A DNA stretch of 64,000 nucleotides from Paenibacillus hemerocallicola (GTDB lineage Bacteria; Bacillota; Bacilli; Paenibacillales; NBRC-103111): NCBI RefSeq assembly GCF_006265175.1, contig NZ_VDCQ01000004.1:62447-126446 (forward strand), written 5' to 3'. Below the pieces are notes generated by a model. That model was not told the origin of the DNA and ran no database searches. It worked only from the letters and a program-made list of their open reading frames with translations. The position numbers were made by a program, and so were the translations under genes. Positions 8,987 to 18,124 of the stretch are shown here, in pieces (within the stretch, counting starts at the first letter, position 1; every line of letters starts with the position of its first letter).

Positions 8987-9883
8987 TTGCTATATCCTCA
9001 CGCCGAGTTGGAGCGCCAATCGTTCCATACCCGCTACTTGACCCCGATGGCGGACAGCCTTCGGCTGACGTCCATCGGCTGGGAATACGTCAATTCATCC
9101 GCCTATAAATGGGACGGCCTGAACCGCCTGTCGCAGGACGCGGGCGTCTTTCAGTTCACCTTGTCCGGGCAAGGCGTCATCCGCTACAACAACCGGGAAT
9201 ACGTCGTCCCGAAACATTGCGGCTTTCTGTGCACGATACCGGGCGACCACGTCTACTACTTCAACGAAGACGATGGCGATTGGGAATTTATGTTCATCTC
9301 CGTTCAGGGCGAAGACGCGATCCGGCACTGGAAGTCGTTAATCCGATTGTTCGGGCCGGTCATCTCGTTTCAGGACCAACCCGAACCGATGTACATCGTC
9401 AGCAGACTGTACGCTCATTTGTACGACAACCTCGACTTTGACAAATACGCCGTCTCGGTCGAGCTGTACCGGTTCGTCATGGAAATGCAGCGAATCGCGG
9501 AAGGACACGATATCGTACAGCTCGCGGAAACGCCGGAGCCGATCCGCCGCTCGATCCAACTGATGCGGTCGCAGTACGCCTTGCCGCTTACGCTTGAAGA
9601 GCTCGCGGATTGCGCCGGCATATCCAGGTACCATTTCTGCCGCACGTTCCATGCGAAAACCGGGCTGCAGCCGATGCAGTATTTGCGCAAAATCCGCATC
9701 GAGAAAGCGTCCGCTCTCCTCAGCCAGACGCGCAAAACGGTCGAGACCGTCGCCCGCGAGACCGGCTTCGACAACAGCAACTACTTCATCCGGGTGTTCA
9801 AGCTGCTCGTCGGCATGACGCCGAACGAATACCGCCAAAGCTGCAGCGCGGAGTCGACGCATTCGCTGCGCATCGAGAAATGA
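8987..9883 (+). CDS. AraC family transcriptional regulator (TTG start)
   Basis: A 298-residue regulator. Residues 1 to about 180 form a cupin-type sensor domain (GQGVIRYNNREYVVPKHCGF, HVYYFNEDDGDWEFMF). Residues about 190-290 hold two helix-turn-helix motifs (LTLEELADCAGISRYHFCR and VETVARETGFDNSNYFIRVF, the second being the AraC signature). It is a near-duplicate of the regulator at 32484-33380, aligning from the first residue; this supports the TTG start after AAGGG. It is divergent from the SBP operon and most likely activates it when the sensor binds a sugar. Its stop lies 6 bases from the stop of the convergent alpha-galactosidase gene. Confidence 0.9.
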   Translation: MLYPHAELERQSFHTRYLTPMADSLRLTSIGWEYVNSSAYKWDGLNRLSQDAGVFQFTLSGQGVIRYNNREYVVPKHCGFLCTIPGDHVYYFNEDDGDWEFMFISVQGEDAIRHWKSLIRLFGPVISFQDQPEPMYIVSRLYAHLYDNLDFDKYAVSVELYRFVMEMQRIAEGHDIVQLAETPEPIRRSIQLMRSQYALPLTLEELADCAGISRYHFCRTFHAKTGLQPMQYLRKIRIEKASALLSQTRKTVETVARETGFDNSNYFIRVFKLLVGMTPNEYRQSCSAESTHSLRIEK

Positions 9884-9889
9884 TGACGG

Positions 9890-12055
9890 TCACAGCTCGA
9901 TGCGGACCACCGTTTCCCGGCGGGACGCTACGTCTTCCGTCGGACAGAACACCCGGTACAATCCGGCCTTCTCGTCCGCCGTCTCCACATCGGCGGGCTT
10001 GCCGTCGACGAATGCCGAGAGCGGCTTCCTCTCCGAGACGAACGAGAACGTGCCGCCGTCCTTCAGCCTCACCTGCACGTTTCCCCCTTCCCATGCAGTC
10101 TCCAATACGGCATCGGCGGCGACCAGCTTGTCGGTCAAGCCGATTGCGGTGAACGGACCTATGGCCGCCGGGACGATCAGGAATAGCGCGGCTTCGAGCC
10201 GCTCCAGACGGACCGGGACCGTTTCTCCCCGCCGCAAGCGGTGCGCCGTACCGCGGAACGAATCGTATACGACAAACGCCTTGCCGGCCAGTCCGGGAAT
10301 ATCGTCCGGGCCTATTTCACCTTCGACCGGCCGATCGCCGTCGTACACGTGAAAAGCGGCTACTATGCCCGCCCCGCCCGCCGTATTCCATACTTTGAAC
10401 GCACCGGGAGTAATCAGCGGATTGACTGTCAGCCATTCCTTCGTAGGCTGGCCGACCCGTTCGCAACGGATGATTTTGCCGTCGCCGTATACAAGCGGCC
10501 GGATGATGTCCGGGTTCGTCCGTCCCGGACCGTCGCTGAAATAGACCGGCCCCCCGCTGACGGCGCGCAGCGTCATATGAGGAACGGCGTCGTGGTGCCC
10601 GGTCCAGAACATGTCCCAGTCTCCCCAATAGAACGGGCCGTGGTACACCGAGTTGTATGCATTTTGCAGCGCGTGTTCCCCGAACCCGTCGGCGATTTTC
10701 GGCAGGAAATCGTTGCTGCTCCGGGATACCGAGGTCAACGGCCGGTGCCAGACGTTCTCCGACGCCATGCCCATGCAGTTGATCATGCAGCCGTCGAAAT
10801 GAAGGGCGACGGACGCCTCCAGACCGGCGTGAAAGGCATGCGCCGTTTTGGCGATCGACTGCTCGCCGCCCATGTACGAATAGAGCGAGCTTTGGTTGTC
10901 CACTTTGACGAAATCGATGCCCTGCCGCTTCAGACGGGAATGCCACAGCTGCCAGAAGCCGAAGTTTCGCCCCGCGTCCGGATGCGGGATCCACCTGCCG
11001 GTTCGCGTCTTGTACCCATAGTTCCGCGCCTCCGCAAACGCCTCTCCTTCCGGATCGATCCCACCCCAATAACCGGCAATGTTGTGCCACGCCCCAACCC
11101 AGCGGATGCCGTGCTCATCCTTCAATCGGCGTACGGTGCGGCCGAGTCCGCCGGGAAACTTCTCCTTATCGGCGCCGAAGGAGGCCAGCTTGCGATCCTT
11201 GACATCGGACCAACCGTCGTCGATCATGAACCAGCGTACGGGCAGCCCCAGTCTTCCAAGTTCCGCGGCCTTCTCCTCCAGTCCCTTCTCGTCCACATCG
11301 GCATAGAAGGCGTCCCAGCTGCACCAGCCCAAATATTCCAATATTTCGGGGTACGCTTTCTCTTCCTTCGGAACCCCTCCGGCATCCCGCTCGGCAAACC
11401 CTACAGCAGCGGCATCGGCTGCCAGAAGGTACGGATCGATTCCAGCACCGAGAACGAAAGAAACGGTACGAATCGATTCGCGACCGCTCTCGAAGGCGGA
11501 TATTTGAACGGCCAGCCCGTCCTCGCACCCGGTCAGGTCGGTTCTGTACAGCTCGTCGCACACGGGAAGCATGTAGCCGTACCCTTCATCCGTTTTCCAC
11601 AGCAGCGACTGGGTCCGCGCCGGAAGAAGGCGCAGATCGGTATCGAAATGCGGCCTCGTCCACCATTCCTTATGCCTGGAGGCGGCCAACAGCCCTTGCA
11701 GCCCGTCTAATTGCCGGAACACGATGCGGATGCCACCTTCGGCCGCGAACGTGCGCTGGGCGTGGTATGCCGTATCGTTGCGGATAACGGCGTCCACGCG
11801 CACCGCCATGAACGGCCCATTTGCCGACAAATGCAGCTCCGCCCGGATTCTCCCCTGCGAATCCTCGTACAGCAGCTTATACTGCTCCGTCCGAGTGCCG
11901 GTACTTGCATCCGGTGTTGCCGGGTTCGCGGATTTCAGCAGCAATTCGATTTCTCCCTCGCCAGCGACGGACACCCGGACGCCGAATTCCTTCAGGACGA
12001 TGGCGGGTTCGCCGGTGAACGCGATGGATGTTGTTTCTCGTTCGAATACGAACAT
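9890..12055 (-). CDS. GH36-like alpha-galactosidase / raffinose synthase (Sip1) family protein
   Basis: A 721-residue enzyme without signal peptide. After an N-terminal beta-sandwich (to about residue 230), the TIM barrel begins at LGWCSWDAFYADVDEKGL, then VRWFMIDDGWSD and WVGAWHNIAGYWGG, which are signatures of the Sip1/raffinose-synthase branch of GH36. The likely nucleophile is Asp in FVKVDNQSS; the acid/base lies in SRSSNDFLP, where plant enzymes read SDDF, so the final Asp is kept. Retaining alpha-galactosidase activity on imported alpha-galactosides is most likely; galactosyl transfer is less likely in bacteria. A long 5' spacing (GGGAG 12 bases before ATG) precedes the start. It is convergent with the AraC gene and divergent from the secreted protein gene at 12427. 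Confidence 0.85.
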   Translation of the reverse strand: MFVFERETTSIAFTGEPAIVLKEFGVRVSVAGEGEIELLLKSANPATPDASTGTRTEQYKLLYEDSQGRIRAELHLSANGPFMAVRVDAVIRNDTAYHAQRTFAAEGGIRIVFRQLDGLQGLLAASRHKEWWTRPHFDTDLRLLPARTQSLLWKTDEGYGYMLPVCDELYRTDLTGCEDGLAVQISAFESGRESIRTVSFVLGAGIDPYLLAADAAAVGFAERDAGGVPKEEKAYPEILEYLGWCSWDAFYADVDEKGLEEKAAELGRLGLPVRWFMIDDGWSDVKDRKLASFGADKEKFPGGLGRTVRRLKDEHGIRWVGAWHNIAGYWGGIDPEGEAFAEARNYGYKTRTGRWIPHPDAGRNFGFWQLWHSRLKRQGIDFVKVDNQSSLYSYMGGEQSIAKTAHAFHAGLEASVALHFDGCMINCMGMASENVWHRPLTSVSRSSNDFLPKIADGFGEHALQNAYNSVYHGPFYWGDWDMFWTGHHDAVPHMTLRAVSGGPVYFSDGPGRTNPDIIRPLVYGDGKIIRCERVGQPTKEWLTVNPLITPGAFKVWNTAGGAGIVAAFHVYDGDRPVEGEIGPDDIPGLAGKAFVVYDSFRGTAHRLRRGETVPVRLERLEAALFLIVPAAIGPFTAIGLTDKLVAADAVLETAWEGGNVQVRLKDGGTFSFVSERKPLSAFVDGKPADVETADEKAGLYRVFCPTEDVASRRETVVRIEL

Positions 12056-12426
12056 AGCTTGTGTAATCTCCCTTATGCCATATTATCGAAGCGCGGCGTT
12101 CCAGACGAATGCAGCTCATCGTTGACAAATTAACCATATTCGTTCCCGCAAAGTCCGACAATAGCACGAAGTTTCGATCGGATGGAACGATTTTGCTCGT
12201 GGAGTTCAGCTGATACCAAATAGTCACCAAAGTACCGGTTGGAGTAATACGCGTCCCTGTTAGCCGAGAAAAAGAACGGCTATAATGCAGGTAACATTCA
12301 CGCGGAGCATCTTGGAACAACGACGAGAGGAGGGCAAATCGGCAGTTCTCGACGCCTGCTTGCACGCGGGCATAATCCGGCATCCAGAACGACTACCGAA
12401 CAAACCATCGTTATTGGAGGGTATTT
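12056..12426. promoter_or_regulatory. Divergent intergenic region with TATAAT box
   Basis: No gene is seen. A perfect TATAAT at 12281-12286, reading plus, lies about 140 bases before the gene at 12427; the matching -35 is poor. This implies a long 5' leader. The other half must carry the promoter of the alpha-galactosidase gene. I see no clear operator or riboswitch. Confidence 0.35.
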
Positions 12427-14304
12427 ATGGTCCGAACATGGATGAGAGCGATACTCGCATCGGCACTGGCGCTGGCCTTGACTCCTGTCGCCGCATTCGC
12501 GTACACCCCGGGACAGGAGGTCCCTATCCCGTTTCCGAAACGCTATTTGCCATTCGACACGCCGTACGTCAACTTTACCCCAACAGGAGGACAGGTCCTC
12601 GTCTCGAACGCGCCGGAAACGATTAACGAGAACGGCGCGAAGCGTGCGGACGGTAGCGAAATAACCGGACAATACAACGCCGCATTGTACAGGGACACGG
12701 TAACGGGGCCGTTCCGCTTCTGGGCATCGCATTACAACAAAACGACGCATAAGCTGAAGTTTTGGCTGCATGTGAAAAACGTCTCCGGCGAGCCGATCCG
12801 GTTTTACAAAACGATGGAAGCTTACGACGATGCGAATGTCACGGCAGCGGCGAGCAATGTGACGAAACGGTTTATGAACGCTGAGCCGAACCCGGCGCTG
12901 CTCGCAACGATTCCCGCAGACGGTTCGTATTATTTTGCGATCTCGGATGCGGATCATGTGAGTATCGGGGAATCGATGGTCTATTTGGCCGAATTTAACG
13001 CCGTAGCGGAGGACGACGGTGCGAGCGCCAACGTATTGATGTCGCATGTGGTCACAACGGACTCGGTTAACGACCCTACTCCTTACGCCGCGACCGCGAC
13101 GATCGCCCGTACGAATGCAACCGCCGACCGGTCCGACGACTATCGCGGATTGTTGGCGCACTGGGGTAGAGCGGGGGCTGTCAACTTGACGCTGACGGAC
13201 GCCAACCCGTTTACGGGATTGAGGATCTCCGATCTGGGCTATTCGGGAGAGCAAGAGAAGCTGATGACGCGGTGGGACGTGCTCGGAAACCCTGTGGAAC
13301 AGCGCGAAGTACGCTTCATCACCCCGACGGTGAACAAGCTGCGTTTGGCTTATTGGTATACGGACTATAACGTCGATGTGAACATTACGAACGAGACCCG
13401 TTATCCGATCGTCCATACGTTGTACGGAAGCAACGGTTCGAATCCCGGATTCGTCAATTATCAGGTAAACGGGGCGCCGGCGCTGAACTATCACTTTAGC
13501 ACGAACACGGTAGTACCCGTCGCATCGACCGGAACGTATCGGCTAAGAACGATGGTCATGCCGTCGGCTTCGCTACCGTTAGGATTGTTTTTCGCTGCGG
13601 GAAGCCCCGATGCGGTTCCGAACGAGCTCGCCGTCGTTCAAGCCGAGACGACAGCCCTTCAATCGCATGCGGATCAAGCCCGGACCACAGTCAATGCGAT
13701 GGCGGATAGCGCGGATAAAACAGCACTGCTGCAAAGGCTCGCAGCACTTCAAGCGGTCATTGCCGCATCCGGGAAAATGCCGGCGGCGGAACAGGCGGCC
13801 GCCGCATTCGAACAAACGCTGCAGCAGGCGGATTTGTCGATCGGCAACCCGAAGGAACGCGAGCGAACGCTCGCCGGTCTGCGAACGGAATTGCAGAAAG
13901 TCCGGGATTTGCGCGAGAACGTTCAAAGCTTGATCGTCGCTTTGCCGGCATCCGATCAACCGGTTGTACAAGGTCATATCGATAGCTTGGCAAAGCGTTC
14001 CGCCCGTATCAACGGCATCGTTCAATCTCTTCAAGCCATATTAACCGAAGCGGAAGACCCGATGAGACAAGGCAACGGAACATTGCCCCGTTTTAAGGCC
14101 GAGCGTGGAGCAACGGTCGATTTGGGAGAAATGGCCGCGGATGTCGTCGGAACGGCCCCCGCTATCCGCTGGATCTCCTTCGACTCCGCGATCGCATCGA
14201 TCGATCCGGAGGGCAGGCTGACGGGGAACCGAAACGGCGTTGTGAAAATCGCCGCATATGACGATCTGGGAGTACACTATGTAATCGTCGTCGTTCATCA
14301 TTGA
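12427..14304 (+). CDS. Secreted protein of unknown function with C-terminal Ig-like (Big2-type) domain
   Basis: A 625-residue protein with a clear Sec signal peptide (ILASALALALTPVAAFA, cut before YTPGQE). Residues about 27-395 are a large beta-rich region I cannot assign to a family (landmarks: FRFWASHYNKTTHKLKFWLH, MSHVVTTDSVNDPTPYAA, YRGLLAHWGRAG). Residues about 400-540 are helical and Ala/Gln-rich (LQRLAALQAVIAASGKMPAA), probably a coiled-coil stalk. The last 80 residues (RWISFDSAIASIDPEGRLTG, GVVKIAAYDD) match bacterial group 2 Ig-like domains common on surface proteins. There is no sortase motif or S-layer domain. GGAGG is well placed before the ATG. A surface adhesin-like or matrix role is a guess. 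It is transcribed alone, followed by a terminator. Confidence 0.7.
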   Translation: MVRTWMRAILASALALALTPVAAFAYTPGQEVPIPFPKRYLPFDTPYVNFTPTGGQVLVSNAPETINENGAKRADGSEITGQYNAALYRDTVTGPFRFWASHYNKTTHKLKFWLHVKNVSGEPIRFYKTMEAYDDANVTAAASNVTKRFMNAEPNPALLATIPADGSYYFAISDADHVSIGESMVYLAEFNAVAEDDGASANVLMSHVVTTDSVNDPTPYAATATIARTNATADRSDDYRGLLAHWGRAGAVNLTLTDANPFTGLRISDLGYSGEQEKLMTRWDVLGNPVEQREVRFITPTVNKLRLAYWYTDYNVDVNITNETRYPIVHTLYGSNGSNPGFVNYQVNGAPALNYHFSTNTVVPVASTGTYRLRTMVMPSASLPLGLFFAAGSPDAVPNELAVVQAETTALQSHADQARTTVNAMADSADKTALLQRLAALQAVIAASGKMPAAEQAAAAFEQTLQQADLSIGNPKERERTLAGLRTELQKVRDLRENVQSLIVALPASDQPVVQGHIDSLAKRSARINGIVQSLQAILTEAEDPMRQGNGTLPRFKAERGATVDLGEMAADVVGTAPAIRWISFDSAIASIDPEGRLTGNRNGVVKIAAYDDLGVHYVIVVVHH

Positions 14305-14310
14305 AACAGT

Positions 14311-14339
14311 AAAGCCGCTCCCGAAAGGAAGCGGCTTTT
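14311..14339 (+). terminator. Rho-independent terminator
   Basis: AAAGCCGCT (14311-14319) pairs with AGCGGCTTT (14330-14338) and is followed by a short T run. It lies 7 bases after the stop of the secreted protein gene. Confidence 0.75.
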
Positions 14340-14420
14340 GAATTGGAGGTTTGTCCATCTTTGAGCCCACGGCTGCCCGGTGCTGTTCATGATCTTACCG
14401 TTCGCCGGCCGGTGCCCAAA

Positions 14421-14870
14421 TTAGATCATGACCTTGATCACGATTTTTTTGACCGGTAGGGCCGTTTCAAGCCGGATGCCGGGCATATGCACGTCATGCG
14501 GAGCGAACAACGCAAAGTGTCCTTCATGGAGCGTGAAAAAATCGCCCGATGCCGCGAATAAGGCGTAGTCCCCGTCCTTGTCATAAGGGCGGGTCACTTC
14601 AGTCCGATCAATCGGGACATACCCCAACGTCTCGCTGCCTTCCGCCATATACTGAACGTCCAAATATTGCCGATGCGCCTCCCAGAGCCCTTTCTCCTTC
14701 GGCTTGGTCTCATAATGCTGAACAAGGGCATACACATGATCGCCGTCAATCTCGTATTTCCCCGGTTCCAGCATCTCGCAATCGCGGGTCGCAAGAAATT
14801 GCGCCGCCAGCTTCAGCCTGGAGTGCACGCTTGCATATTGTCCGATGTGCCGTAACGAATCTGTAATCAA
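14421..14870 (-). CDS. YhcH/YjgK/YiaL family protein (TTG start)
   Basis: A 149-residue cupin-fold protein of the DUF386 family, which is linked to uncommon sugars such as sialic acid and 2,3-diketo-gulonate pathways, and to the beta subunit annotation of some beta-galactosidases. Diagnostic stretches are LEPGKYEIDGDHVYALVQHY, WEAHRQYLDVQYMAEGSE and EGHFALFAPHDVHMPGI, carrying the conserved His, Glu and Asp metal ligands. Several members are thought to act as anomerases or isomerases. The start is TTG, 9 bases after GGGAGAG, and aligns exactly with the second copy at 25158. It is the last gene of the cassette 2 operon, next to a sugar-acid dehydratase, which fits a role on an unusual sugar acid. 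Confidence 0.88.
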   Translation of the reverse strand: MITDSLRHIGQYASVHSRLKLAAQFLATRDCEMLEPGKYEIDGDHVYALVQHYETKPKEKGLWEAHRQYLDVQYMAEGSETLGYVPIDRTEVTRPYDKDGDYALFAASGDFFTLHEGHFALFAPHDVHMPGIRLETALPVKKIVIKVMI

Positions 14871-14924
14871 TGCGGGTTCTCTCCCTTGTATATGCTTTAT
14901 GCTTTACATAGCCGACAGCCGGCT

Positions 14925-16142
14925 TTAAGTAGTCAACACTTTCCCGGGGACCGAATTAAATTCGCCGCTGCCCGGAACGAACGGATATTTGTTTTTAATC
15001 TCGTCGGTCATAACGATGCCGAGGCCGGGCTGCTCCGGAGGCCATACGAAGCCCCCTTCCAACCGGAACGAATCGCGCACGATATCGCTGTGAAGTCCGG
15101 CGTAATCGGGCGGAATTTCCAAGATGAGCGTGTTTCCGCTGGCGAAACCGCAATGAATGTTCTGCATGAGGCAGCCGCCCGCTCCCCAGGCATGGGTCGC
15201 GATTTTGCGTCCGTTCGCTTCCAGCATGGCCGCCACTTTCATAAATTCGCCGAGTCCGCCGGTAAAGGCGGCATCCGGCTGGCCGATATCGAAGCAATTC
15301 AGATCGTCAAACAGCTTCCATTCGCAGCTTCCGGTCAAGCATTCGCCGCCGGCAATCGGAACCGTCGTTTTTTTGCGCAACTCGGCATAGCCCGCCGCAT
15401 CCGTATAATGCAGCGGCTCCTCGAAAAACAACAGATCGTAAGGCTCGAGCGCCTGCAGCACCGTAACGGCCGTATCCACATCCCAAGTATTCGTCGGACT
15501 GTTCCCCATATGCCCGTCAAGCATAAGGTGAACATCCTTGCCGACGCGGTTGCGGATGAATTCCAGTTTATCGGCTTCGAATTCGGCGATTTCCCTCTTC
15601 GAATTCGGCATGTGCCAGCCGCCGCGGCTCGTATCTAGACAGCCGGCTCCCAGCTTCACTCCGTTGAAGCCGAGCGATAAATAATGATCCAGCTTGGCCG
15701 CAAGCTTCTCCTTCGGATAATTGCTCGGACCTCCCGTGGCATAGCAAGGAAGGCGATTATATTTCCTGCCTCCCAGCAATTCGTATACCGGCAGTCCGTA
15801 CATTTTGCCCTTCAAATCCCACAGCGCGGCTTCAATGCCGTTCAGTACGGAAAGGCCCATGCCGACCCTGCACCAGAAATTTCCGCTATGGTACATGCGT
15901 TGCCACAATTCCGCAATGTTATCCACCGGCTGTCCGATCAAAATCGGTTTGAAGAAATCGACGATTGTCGGCACGCTTTCCGGAAAAAAGTAGCCGATAT
16001 AGGTCTCGCCGATGCCGACCAGCTCCGTATCGGTCCCAATCTCGATAAAGGCGGCGCTGCGCAGCTTGCGCGATTCGCTTAAAAACGGATCGTTCGTGCA
16101 CGGTCCTGTCAGCAGAACCGTGCGAACATCGGTAATTTTCAT
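14925..16142 (-). CDS. Mandelate racemase/muconate lactonizing enzyme family protein (acid-sugar dehydratase-like)
   Basis: A 405-residue enolase-superfamily enzyme. The capping domain covers about residues 1-130. In the barrel the three magnesium ligands are visible as LMLDGH, FFEEP and GGEC. The pattern FDIGQPDAAFTGG with ATHAWG provides the Asp-His dyad typical of the mandelate-racemase subgroup, in which most members dehydrate aldonic or aldaric acids. VKLGAG sits where the KxK base motif usually lies, giving only the first Lys. The start at 16142 is preferred because GGGAG lies 8 bases before it; the ATG at 16148 is too close. It follows the dehydrogenase gene by 20 bases. Together they suggest dehydration and redox steps of an acid sugar, substrate unknown. 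Confidence 0.85.
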   Translation of the reverse strand: MKITDVRTVLLTGPCTNDPFLSESRKLRSAAFIEIGTDTELVGIGETYIGYFFPESVPTIVDFFKPILIGQPVDNIAELWQRMYHSGNFWCRVGMGLSVLNGIEAALWDLKGKMYGLPVYELLGGRKYNRLPCYATGGPSNYPKEKLAAKLDHYLSLGFNGVKLGAGCLDTSRGGWHMPNSKREIAEFEADKLEFIRNRVGKDVHLMLDGHMGNSPTNTWDVDTAVTVLQALEPYDLLFFEEPLHYTDAAGYAELRKKTTVPIAGGECLTGSCEWKLFDDLNCFDIGQPDAAFTGGLGEFMKVAAMLEANGRKIATHAWGAGGCLMQNIHCGFASGNTLILEIPPDYAGLHSDIVRDSFRLEGGFVWPPEQPGLGIVMTDEIKNKYPFVPGSGEFNSVPGKVLTT

Positions 16143-16162
16143 AGTCATAGCTCCCTAAGGTA

Positions 16163-17173
16163 TCATTGTCCTTCCAGTTGGGCGGGCGACAATTCGTTCA
16201 GTAGAGGCTCCTCTTGGGCAAACCGCCTCACGTTGTCCACAAATATCGACCATATCCGCTGTTTGAAATGCGTGCTCTGCGAAGATCCGGAAATATGCGG
16301 CGTCATAATCACATTCGGAAAATCCCAGAGCGGATGGTCGGGCGGCATCGGGTAATGGTAATGCGTATCCAATGCCGCTCCGGCGATCCAATGCTCGCGC
16401 AGCGCGCAAAGCAAAGCGTCTTCGCGAATGATCGGCCCGCGGGACGGATTAAGGACGAAAGCGGTCCGCGGCAAAGCTCGCAGCTCCCGCTCCCCGATCA
16501 TCCCCTCGGTCTGCCCGGTCAAGGGGACGGCTACGACCAATACATCCAAATCCCGCAAAAAATCCGCCTCCTGCCCGCGAGCGAATACCCGGTCAGGCAG
16601 CGTGCCTCGGGGATCGCCGGTGCCGGGAACGCGGTACGTATGACCGCGTTCCTTAACCTGCTCCCGAACGAGCACTTGAACATGCATGCCCATCGCTTTG
16701 GCGAGACGCGCCGTCTCCCGCCCGATTCCGCCATAACCCCATATCCCTACGTGCAAGCCGCGGATTTCCGTCTGAAACTTTGCCGAGCGATCCCATACTT
16801 TATGCTCCTGATTGCGGAACATCCCTCTCATATCGCGCGCCAGCTGAAACATCATCGCCATATTCCATTCCGCGATCGGCACGTCGAATACGCCCTGCGC
16901 GTTGCAGGCGCGAATGCCCCTTTCCGCCAAACCGACGTTTACGACTTGGGTATAACCGACGGAGCTGATCTGGATCAAACGCAGTGCAGCGCATTCGTCC
17001 ATGTTGGACGGCGGGAATGTGCAAAACAAAATGTTCGTGTTCTTTGCCAGTTCCTCCGGCAATGGCTCCGGCCTTTCGCGTGGAGCAATCGTCCGGACAC
17101 GGACGCCAGGCATGCTCCGCAACTGCTGCAGCAGCTCGTCGTCTATCGGCATATCAACCAATATGTTAAACAT
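16163..17173 (-). CDS. D-2-hydroxyacid dehydrogenase family protein with altered active site
   Basis: A 336-residue NAD(P)-dependent oxidoreductase. The nucleotide fold has GIWGYGGIGRETARLAKAMG (GxGxxG), and LNPSRGPIIREDAL supplies the catalytic Arg and MTPHISG the catalytic His. The third member of the usual Arg/Glu/His set, the Glu of the DVFxxEP motif, is replaced: the stretch reads ALDTHYHYPMPPDHPLW, with Tyr at that position. Activity may be changed or use a different relay. The ATG at 17173 has GGAGG 5 bases upstream; the TTG 12 bases earlier overlaps that site and is rejected. The gene is in the middle of the cassette 2 operon beside the enolase-superfamily dehydratase, suggesting reduction of a keto acid or oxidation of a sugar acid. 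Confidence 0.85.
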   Translation of the reverse strand: MFNILVDMPIDDELLQQLRSMPGVRVRTIAPRERPEPLPEELAKNTNILFCTFPPSNMDECAALRLIQISSVGYTQVVNVGLAERGIRACNAQGVFDVPIAEWNMAMMFQLARDMRGMFRNQEHKVWDRSAKFQTEIRGLHVGIWGYGGIGRETARLAKAMGMHVQVLVREQVKERGHTYRVPGTGDPRGTLPDRVFARGQEADFLRDLDVLVVAVPLTGQTEGMIGERELRALPRTAFVLNPSRGPIIREDALLCALREHWIAGAALDTHYHYPMPPDHPLWDFPNVIMTPHISGSSQSTHFKQRIWSIFVDNVRRFAQEEPLLNELSPAQLEGQ

Positions 17174-17271
17174 AGGAACCTCCAACGGGTCCCCAATAAG
17201 TGAAGGCAGCCTTCGAAGCTTATTCCTAGTACTTTTCGGGGAGCCCCTTCTTAATCATCAAAACCATTCAT

Positions 17272-18048
17272 TTACAAATTCAGCAAAAACCTCGTTCCTT
17301 TCTCGTACCAGCGGTCGCCCATCGTATGGCCGGGATCGTCGGTACAGAAAAACTCGACCAGCGATTCGGGATGGCCGCAAGCCAGATTACGCTCGGTCAG
17401 CTCCGTATACAGCTTGCAGCAGCTTAACGTGCTTACCCGGATATCCCGATTGCCGATAGCGATAAACAACGGTTTGCCCGCCAAGTTCTCGACATAGCGG
17501 TGAAGCTTGAGCGCATCCACTTCGTCCGAATCCTTGATCGCGCCGAACTCGCTCAAATAACGCCAATCCGTAACCGGCGCAAAGCCCGCTGCCCGCGTTA
17601 CCCGCGAGTCGGCGATAAGCAACCGAAAGGCCAAGTACGCTCCCCTGGAAGCACCGCAGACCGCGATTTTGCCCGGGGTTGCAAAGCCGGATCGGATGCA
17701 GTCATCAATGACTGCCCTGGCGTCCCGTACGAAACGTTCGAAGGGATCCTCCCCGGATCGCAATGCATTGCAAAATCCGCCAATCCCTTCGCCATAAGGC
17801 TCGATGCGCTCTCCGTGACAGGGGATATCGAAGCTTATGGCATAATGGCCGTTAGCCAGAAAACCGTCGGCGGTCGCGCGGTAAGGCTCAGTTGCCAGAG
17901 GCGTTCTCCAATCGGCGCCGACCGTAATGAGAAGCTGCGGATCGTCATGAATACGGTGACCTGCCGGACGCCTCATTACATATTTCAAGCTCTCGCCGCA
18001 GCTTTGAATCACATGCTCGGAAACCAGTTCCTTACGATCTTCTTCCAT
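17272..18048 (-). CDS. Alpha/beta hydrolase family protein
   Basis: A 258-residue cytosolic hydrolase. The nucleophile elbow is CGASRGAY (GxSxG with Ser near residue 138). The catalytic His is in DDPGHTMGDRWYE close to the end, and the acid is probably in IGNRDIRVST. FDIPCHGERIEPYGEG forms the oxyanion region. The general layout is that of prolyl-oligopeptidase/dienelactone-hydrolase-type esterases. No signal peptide. GAGGTG lies 8 bases before the ATG. As part of the acid-sugar operon, removal of an ester group or opening of a lactone from the imported sugar is plausible. Confidence 0.8.
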   Translation of the reverse strand: MEEDRKELVSEHVIQSCGESLKYVMRRPAGHRIHDDPQLLITVGADWRTPLATEPYRATADGFLANGHYAISFDIPCHGERIEPYGEGIGGFCNALRSGEDPFERFVRDARAVIDDCIRSGFATPGKIAVCGASRGAYLAFRLLIADSRVTRAAGFAPVTDWRYLSEFGAIKDSDEVDALKLHRYVENLAGKPLFIAIGNRDIRVSTLSCCKLYTELTERNLACGHPESLVEFFCTDDPGHTMGDRWYEKGTRFLLNL

Positions 18049-18124
18049 TAATCAACACCTCTTCGAATAGCGGAGCGCCCCTTATCCCGCGAGGAGCACT
18101 CCGGTTTCTCAACCTTTCACGGCG

